7,431 nt of DNA from Cycloclasticus sp. (lineage in GTDB: Bacteria > Pseudomonadota > Gammaproteobacteria > Methylococcales > Cycloclasticaceae), in assembly GCA_019090295.1 (NCBI GenBank), contig JAHRWG010000068.1, positions 1-7,431 on the forward strand, written 5' to 3'. The notes under the pieces are model-generated. The model did no database searches. It saw only the letters and a program-made list of their open reading frames with translations, and had not been told where the DNA came from. This document shows, piece by piece, positions 6,759-7,431 of this stretch. A program made the translations under genes and the position numbers. Numbering within the stretch: position 1 is the first letter of the stretch; every line of letters starts with the position of its first letter.

Positions 6759-6772
6759 CATTTCACTCGCAG

Positions 6773-7045
6773 TTATCTAGATTTCTTATCAACGATATGA
6801 CCGCGATAAGTACGTGTAAGAGCAAACTCACCCAACTTATGACCAACCATGTTTTCAGTAACAATTACCGGCATATGTTGCCTGCCATTATGTATAGCAA
6901 TTGTTAAACCCACCATATTAGGTGAAATCATTGAACGTCTTGACCAGGTCTTGATAGGTCTACGATTATTATTTTCAATAGCCTTTTCGACTTTCTTCAT
7001 TAAATGAAGGTCAACGAAAGGGCCTTTCTTAATTGATCTAGGCAC
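6773..7045 (-). CDS. rpsS: 30S ribosomal protein S19
   Basis: S19 sits at the top of the 30S head with S13, touches the A-site tRNA and forms bridges to the 50S subunit. It has 90 residues against 92 in E. coli. Nearly every block is conserved: [20 protein letters not shown] (2-21), [18 protein letters not shown] (32-49), HNGRQHMPV (52-60) and the C-terminal [18 protein letters not shown] (66-83). The start codon is GTG, supported by AAGGA six bases upstream; no nearer in-frame ATG aligns with the family start. L76 stands where E. coli has a proline (GEFAPTRTY). It lies nine bases after rplB, as expected in the S10 order. Confidence 0.97.
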   Translation of the reverse strand: MPRSIKKGPFVDLHLMKKVEKAIENNNRRPIKTWSRRSMISPNMVGLTIAIHNGRQHMPVIVTENMVGHKLGEFALTRTYRGHIVDKKSR

Positions 7046-7051
7046 AATATA

Positions 7052-7056
7052 TCCTT
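7052..7056 (-). promoter_or_regulatory. Shine-Dalgarno site of rpsS
   Basis: The minus strand reads AAGGA, six bases before the GTG start. It shares the AA of the rplB stop codon TAA. The good site and spacing support GTG as the true start. Confidence 0.75.
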
Positions 7057-7431
7057 AACGTTTTGTTCTATTTCGTACAATCAGCTTATCTGTACGCTTA
7101 TTCTTACGAGTCTTATAGCCTTTAGTAGGCATTCCCCAAGGTGAAACGGGATGACGACCACCAGAAGTACGACCTTCACCACCACCATGCGGATGATCCA
7201 CAGGGTTCATAGCTACACCTCGTACTGTTGGTCTAACACCTCTCCATCGCTTAGCACCAGCTTTACCCAACGAAGTCAAACTGTGCTCGGAATTACCAAC
7301 TTCTCCAATTACCGCACGGCAACCAGATAAAACCTTTCTCATTTCACCAGATCTCAAACGCAAAGTAACATGATCACCATCTCTAGCGACGATCTGCACA
7401 ACCGTTCCAGCACTACGAGCAATTTGAGCAC
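7055..7431 (-). CDS. rplB: 50S ribosomal protein L2 (C-terminal part; 5' end beyond window)
   Basis: L2 is a primary 23S rRNA binder close to the peptidyl transferase centre and needed for subunit association and activity. The frame is open to the right edge, giving 124 full codons of the C-terminal part; E. coli L2 has 273 residues. The fragment starts [18 protein letters not shown], followed by [39 protein letters not shown] and the L2 signature [11 protein letters not shown]. The histidine of this signature corresponds to the conserved E. coli H229 region near the catalytic centre. It ends with a basic KNKRTDK...TKR tail. A GTG at 7399 is an internal valine codon and not a start. The TAA stop is part of the rpsS ribosome binding site. 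Confidence 0.98.
   Translation of the reverse strand, partial: AQIARSAGTVVQIVARDGDHVTLRLRSGEMRKVLSGCRAVIGEVGNSEHSLTSLGKAGAKRWRGVRPTVRGVAMNPVDHPHGGGEGRTSGGRHPVSPWGMPTKGYKTRKNKRTDKLIVRNRTKR

Overview
The window holds a single, very tightly packed block of ribosomal protein genes, all read leftward on the minus strand. It runs from the 3' end of rplB (L2), which enters at the right edge, through rpsS, rplV, rpsC, rplP, rpmC, rpsQ, rplN, rplX, rplE, rpsN, rpsH, rplF, rplR, rpsE, rpmD and rplO to the 5' two thirds of secY, which leaves at the left edge. This is the classical S10-spc order of bacteria. Eighteen genes are seen: sixteen complete and two cut by the window ends. I found no plus-strand gene, RNA gene, mobile element, repeat array or CRISPR.

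Organism: the proteins read as gammaproteobacterial. S19, L14, S8, L6, L18 and SecY can be aligned by eye with their Escherichia coli counterparts over almost their whole length and with nearly the same lengths. S14 is the 101-residue zinc-free form. Base composition is moderately AT-rich (about 40% G+C from sampled lines, not a full count). I cannot place it at genus level from these conserved genes.

Layout: from right to left, 7431-4855 is the S10-operon part (rplB-rpsQ), 4836-807 the spc-operon part (rplN-rplO), and 803-1 is secY. The longest intergenic gap is 18 bases. Two junctions overlap (rplP/rpmC by 1 base as TAATG, rpmC/rpsQ by 4 bases as ATGA). The 18-base rpsQ-rplN gap leaves no room for the separate spc promoter known from E. 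coli, so the block probably forms one transcription unit here. No terminator lies in the window. Several stop codons double as part of the next gene's Shine-Dalgarno sequence, and three genes end in back-to-back in-frame stops.

How the genes work together: L2, L22, L16, L29, L14, L24, L5, L6, L18, L30 and L15 build the 50S subunit. S19, S3, S17, S14, S8 and S5 build the 30S subunit. SecY is the membrane channel that receives exported and inserted proteins from ribosomes and SecA.

This is ordinary core genome. I saw no undescribed system. The observations below concern details of regulation, gene junctions and a few unusual residues.
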